Positions 14,831 through 17,309 of a stretch of 17,309 bases of DNA are shown in pieces. Below the pieces are notes generated by a model that did not search any database, had not been told where the DNA came from, and saw only the letters and a list, made by a program, of their open reading frames with translations. Within the stretch, counting starts at the first letter, position 1. Every line of letters begins with the position of its first letter. Made by a program: the position numbers and the translations under genes. Source of the stretch: Propionibacteriaceae bacterium (GTDB lineage: Bacteria; Actinomycetota; Actinomycetes; Propionibacteriales; Propionibacteriaceae); the NCBI GenBank assembly GCA_009778535.1, contig WRJP01000021.1:1-17309 (forward strand). Reading direction: 5' to 3'.

Positions 14831-15914
14831 TCACAGGTTGATCTGGAGAACTTGGTTCCTCACTCGATCCCTGATGGCGGTGGTAGCTATTTCGGTGATC
14901 ATCAATGGCAACAAGAAGCTCGGGGATGTGTTGGCCAACTGGGATGTGCAGCACTTTTTAGCAATCGCCGAAAAAGGTTACGTCGAAACTAACGATGTGG
15001 CTTTCTTTCCTCTTTGGCCGCTGCTGCTGAAGCTGATACCGCTTTCTGGGATGCCAGTCATCGCCACAGCATCACTATTAGCGGCAGGTTTCTCACTTCT
15101 GGCAGTTTTCGCGCTTTATCGACTCGGCGGTCGGGGTGCGGCGATAGCTTGGTTGCTTGCCCCAACGGCAGTTTTCACAGTTGTCCCCTACACTGAATCG
15201 CTCTTTTGCGCGGCTGCATTCTGGGCTTGGGAGCGAGCTGGCAAGCAGCGCTGGGGGCAGGCTGCGGTGCTGGCAGCCATAGCATCTGGGGTGCGAATCT
15301 CGGGATTATTTCTCATCGGCGCATTGGCGATTTACGCACTTACTCAACAGTTACAAGACCCAGCTAGTCCAGGTCAGGTCGAGAAGTTAATCGCTCGGGG
15401 GAAACGATTGCTTTGGTTGCTGCTACCGCTGGCAGTGCTAGCAGGTTTTGCTGTCTATTTGTTTTGGCTGCGAGGCTCGTGGACTAGCTGGTATGAAGCG
15501 CAGGCCGCCGGATGGAACCGGGGTTTCACTTGGCCTTGGGAAACGTTTCAACATACTTTGGCGGCGGCGAGTCCGGATTATGCTCCAGGACATCCCGAGT
15601 GGCACTGGATGTTCAAAACCGAAATCATCTCCTGGTTGGTGGGGCTGATCGTAACTGGCGTGTGCCTGTTCCGGCGCAACTGGGCAGAAGCTGGTTGGGT
15701 CGGTGTCCAAGTGGCAGCCTTCTCTACTTCGCATTGGCTAATCTCGGTGAGCCGAGCTACCTTGCTCTGGTTTCCACTGTGGACTCAACTTGGAAAACTT
15801 GGTGAAACCCGTTCCGCATCGCTGCGCTATGCGCTGCTGGGTTTAGCGGTAGTCATGCTGATCGTGCAGCAACTCTGGGCTTGGTTCTTCTTTACCGGCG
15901 CTTGGGCAAGCTAG
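14820..15914 (+). CDS. PIG-V-like mannosyltransferase (GT76-related integral membrane protein)
   Basis: 364 residues with about nine hydrophobic segments. Three motifs identify the PIG-V-related family (COG5542): W41-D42-V-Q-H-F...I-A-x-K-G-Y (outer-loop Asp, likely catalytic), A-F-F-P-L-W-P (61-67) and Y-T-E-S-L-F (124-129). Eukaryotic PIG-V adds the second mannose to GPI anchors; bacterial relatives are thought to transfer mannose from polyprenyl-phosphate-mannose to lipid or protein acceptors on the outer face. The start is GTG 14820, which overlaps the GT87 gene by 11 bp, so both enzymes are probably made together and may act in one lipoglycan or protein-mannosylation pathway. No ATG nearby offers a better start. 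Family call is firm; the acceptor is unknown. Confidence 0.85.
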   Translation: MKTDHRLIWRTWFLTRSLMAVVAISVIINGNKKLGDVLANWDVQHFLAIAEKGYVETNDVAFFPLWPLLLKLIPLSGMPVIATASLLAAGFSLLAVFALYRLGGRGAAIAWLLAPTAVFTVVPYTESLFCAAAFWAWERAGKQRWGQAAVLAAIASGVRISGLFLIGALAIYALTQQLQDPASPGQVEKLIARGKRLLWLLLPLAVLAGFAVYLFWLRGSWTSWYEAQAAGWNRGFTWPWETFQHTLAAASPDYAPGHPEWHWMFKTEIISWLVGLIVTGVCLFRRNWAEAGWVGVQVAAFSTSHWLISVSRATLLWFPLWTQLGKLGETRSASLRYALLGLAVVMLIVQQLWAWFFFTGAWAS

Positions 15915-15943
15915 CCCTCACCGCCGGTAACGGTACGAGCTAC

Positions 15944-15949
15944 TACACT
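15944..15949 (+). promoter_or_regulatory. Possible -10 box before the DUF3152 gene
   Basis: TACACT fits TANNNT and lies 52 bases before ATG 16002; no recognisable -35 stands 17 bases upstream. It would allow separate transcription of the last gene. Confidence 0.2.
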
Positions 15950-16001
15950 CACCCGAAGGTTTATCGACAACGCTCCCGAACCGACGGGCGGGAAGTGCTC
16001 A

Positions 16002-16853
16002 ATGCAGCCCATGACGCTCCGAGTGCGTTACGCTGAAAAGGTGAGGCGGAAAGAGCGGCAGCATGGTCTGGGAAAGGCTTGGGCTATTTATGGAGTCGGC
16101 TTGGCTGCGATATTGGTAGTTGCCGGAATATGGGTGCATTCGATGACGACTCCCACCTTGTTAACAGGCTCACCTACAACCACAGCATTCCCATGGACTC
16201 CAACAAACTTACCGGTTCCAACTCAGCCGCAGAGTCAAGAAAACCCATCAACGGGTGCGAGCGCTTCTCCTAACTCAGCCGACCCTTCTCCAACTCCAAC
16301 CCAATCTTCCCCCGCTGCTACCCCAACTCGGCAAGCCACTCCAACCACACCCGCCGCTCCCGAATTCACATATTCAGACCTAGCCCTAGACTCGGTAAGT
16401 GCGTCAGGAAAGCTACATCGCTTCATCGTAGAGATAGAACGGGGAGTTGAGCTTGATCCTAACGACACAGCAAGAGAAGTTTTTGACGTCCTAAACGACC
16501 CAAGAAGTTGGGCAGGTTCGGGAAAAATCCGATTCTCCGCAGCAAATAAGACCAGCAAAGCAGACTACATCGTCTCCATCCTCACCGCTGCTGCCGCTGA
16601 AAACCACTGTGGAACCAGCCCGCTCTGCAAACACGATAACCGCTTGGTAATCTCGCAAACGCTCTGGAGAACTCATCCCAACTCCTTTGAGAATCCCCAA
16701 GTTTTCCACGCATATTTGATAAACCACAGTTTCGGGTACGTCCAGGACAAAACCATCAAGAAGTGTTCTAGCAAAGGAAAACTGGCCGATGTAATGCAAG
16801 CCCAGTGGAGTGATTTAGCAGGCTGCAAAGCCAACGCTTGGGTCTACAACTGA
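16002..16853 (+). CDS. Membrane-anchored DUF3152 protein with lost HExxH motif
   Basis: 283 residues: a basic cytoplasmic start (5-25), one TM (about 28-46), a Pro/Thr/Ser-rich linker (50-122) and a C-terminal DUF3152 domain (123-283). Family marks seen are F-I-V-E-I-E-R-G, L-N-D-P-R-S-W (164-170), A-D-Y-I-V-S-I-L, C203/C209 and the closing V-M-Q-A-Q...L-x-G-C-x-A-N-A-W. Active DUF3152 proteins carry N-H-E-x-G-H-x-x-G-x-x-H. Here the same place reads N241-H242-S243-F-G245-Y246 followed by V-Q-D-K-T-I: the catalytic Glu and two zinc His are gone. The reading frame is intact and surrounding residues are conserved, so this looks like a pseudoenzyme, not a decayed gene. ATG 16002 and ATG 16011 are both possible starts. 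C-terminal domain is outside the membrane (inference). Confidence 0.75.
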   Translation: MQPMTLRVRYAEKVRRKERQHGLGKAWAIYGVGLAAILVVAGIWVHSMTTPTLLTGSPTTTAFPWTPTNLPVPTQPQSQENPSTGASASPNSADPSPTPTQSSPAATPTRQATPTTPAAPEFTYSDLALDSVSASGKLHRFIVEIERGVELDPNDTAREVFDVLNDPRSWAGSGKIRFSAANKTSKADYIVSILTAAAAENHCGTSPLCKHDNRLVISQTLWRTHPNSFENPQVFHAYLINHSFGYVQDKTIKKCSSKGKLADVMQAQWSDLAGCKANAWVYN

Positions 16854-16981
16854 TCAGAGTTTCACCCGGCTTGGCTCATTTTAGTGTGTAGGCGTTGTTG
16901 GGAGCGGATAGCTGTGCGCATTCAGTCCTTCATTTTGGGTAGTTTCATATTTTCTTCTTGTTTCACTAACGATTGTTATGG

Positions 16982-17004
16982 ATTCCGCAACTAGCGTGCG
17001 GAAT
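16982..17004. repeat. Palindrome ATTCCGCA / TGCGGAAT
   Basis: A perfect 8-bp stem (16982-16989 and 16997-17004) with a 7-base loop, followed by GACAAG. A related ending, CTCGCAATGACAAG, occurs at 17027-17040. This resembles widespread intergenic repeats whose outer border reads ...ATGACA. Confidence 0.6.
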
Positions 17005-17077
17005 GACAAGAAGGGGAAGCCAAGGCTCGCAATGACAAGAAATGGGGTTATCGGCCTCCTGCGCGTTTCCCTAATTC

Positions 17078-17123
17078 GTCATCCTGCGGCGTCATGCTGC
17101 GCGCAGTCGCAGTACCGCAGGAT
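17078..17123. repeat. Palindrome ATCCTGCGG / CCGCAGGAT with inner duplications
   Basis: A perfect 9-bp stem (17081-17089 and 17115-17123) encloses 25 bases that contain the self-complementary CTGCGCGCAG (17097-17106). The left half is duplicated: CGTCATCCTGCG and CGTCATGCTGCG follow each other. It shares the GTCATnC border with the palindrome at 16982-17004, so both belong to one repeat type. Confidence 0.6.
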
Positions 17124-17269
17124 CCAGTACACGAAGGGATTCACCACACCCCTTGGGGCAGTACATCTCAAAACACTCATCCGACATGAAACATTAGTGC
17201 GCAAAATATCTCGTTTTGTAAAGGCAAAATACCTAGCCAAAGCTATATTCATCACACCAACCAACAAAA

Positions 17270-17285
17270 CGTGACCCAAGTCACG
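17270..17285. promoter_or_regulatory. Possible CRP/GlxR-type operator
   Basis: CGTGAC-CCAA-GTCACG, a perfect 6-bp inverted repeat. The half sites GTGA-N6-TCAC match the core of the CRP/GlxR consensus TGTGA-N6-TCACA. It stands 24 bases from the window edge, so any regulated gene would be outside. Confidence 0.3.
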
Positions 17286-17309
17286 ACTCGTACAAGTAGA
17301 TACGCACAC

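Larger units (their letters stand above)
16854..17309. other. Non-coding right end with dispersed palindromes
   Basis: 456 bases without a supported gene. From 16854 to about 16975 nothing recognisable was seen apart from A+T-rich stretches. From 16980 to 17125 palindromic repeats dominate, and 17270-17285 is a short perfect inverted repeat close to the edge. Open frames across this part are short and composed of the repeats. Confidence 0.6.

Noticed and set aside
16978..17309. Overlapping frames on both strands at the right edge
   Set aside because: They run through dispersed palindromes, lack ribosome sites and show no recognisable domain.

Overview
The window looks like a chromosomal segment of an actinobacterium with moderate G+C content (about half, judged by eye). 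Family content supports this: an LppM-type lipoprotein, DUF5318 and DUF3152 proteins, and above all the gene order DUF5318 - class A penicillin-binding protein - GT87 glycosyltransferase, which matches Rv0049-ponA1-Rv0051 of Mycobacterium tuberculosis. A flavodiiron protein points to an anaerobic or microaerophilic way of life. No rRNA or tRNA gene, insertion sequence, CRISPR array or phage gene was seen.

Layout. Bases 1-77 hold the last 24 codons of a hexapeptide-repeat acyltransferase (serine acetyltransferase-like). On the plus strand follow an MFS exporter (219-1520), an LppM-like lipoprotein with a Pro/Gln/Tyr repeat tail (1627-2685) and a flavodiiron protein that lacks its usual C-terminal helix (2787-3896). 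A repeat-filled gap then faces a minus-strand three-gene ABC exporter operon (ATPase 6713-5703, permeases 5719-4937 and 4940-4089, all overlapping). Upstream of it, also on the minus strand, are another repeat cluster, a ten-repeat WG lipoprotein (8190-6967) and a beta-CASP metallo-beta-lactamase RNase (9724-8342). From 10016 the plus strand carries a secreted HELAH metallopeptidase, then the envelope cluster DUF5318, PBP1, GT87 and PIG-V-like mannosyltransferase (10879-15914), and a membrane-anchored DUF3152 protein (16002-16853) whose metalloprotease motif is lost. The last 456 bases contain no convincing gene but hold palindromic dispersed repeats and a possible CRP-type operator.

How the genes fit together. 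The 10879-15914 genes are packed (8-bp overlap, 9-nt gap, 11-bp overlap) and probably work together in cell-wall synthesis and lipid-linked mannosylation. The ABC operon is a self-contained exporter of unknown substrate. Secreted or lipid-anchored proteins are frequent (LppM-like, WG, HELAH peptidase, DUF3152), so the whole window leans towards the cell surface. The clearest non-coding signal is a family of short repeats with conserved arms and an exchangeable palindromic core, present at 3912-4017 and 6781-6938. One copy abuts the shortened flavodiiron gene.
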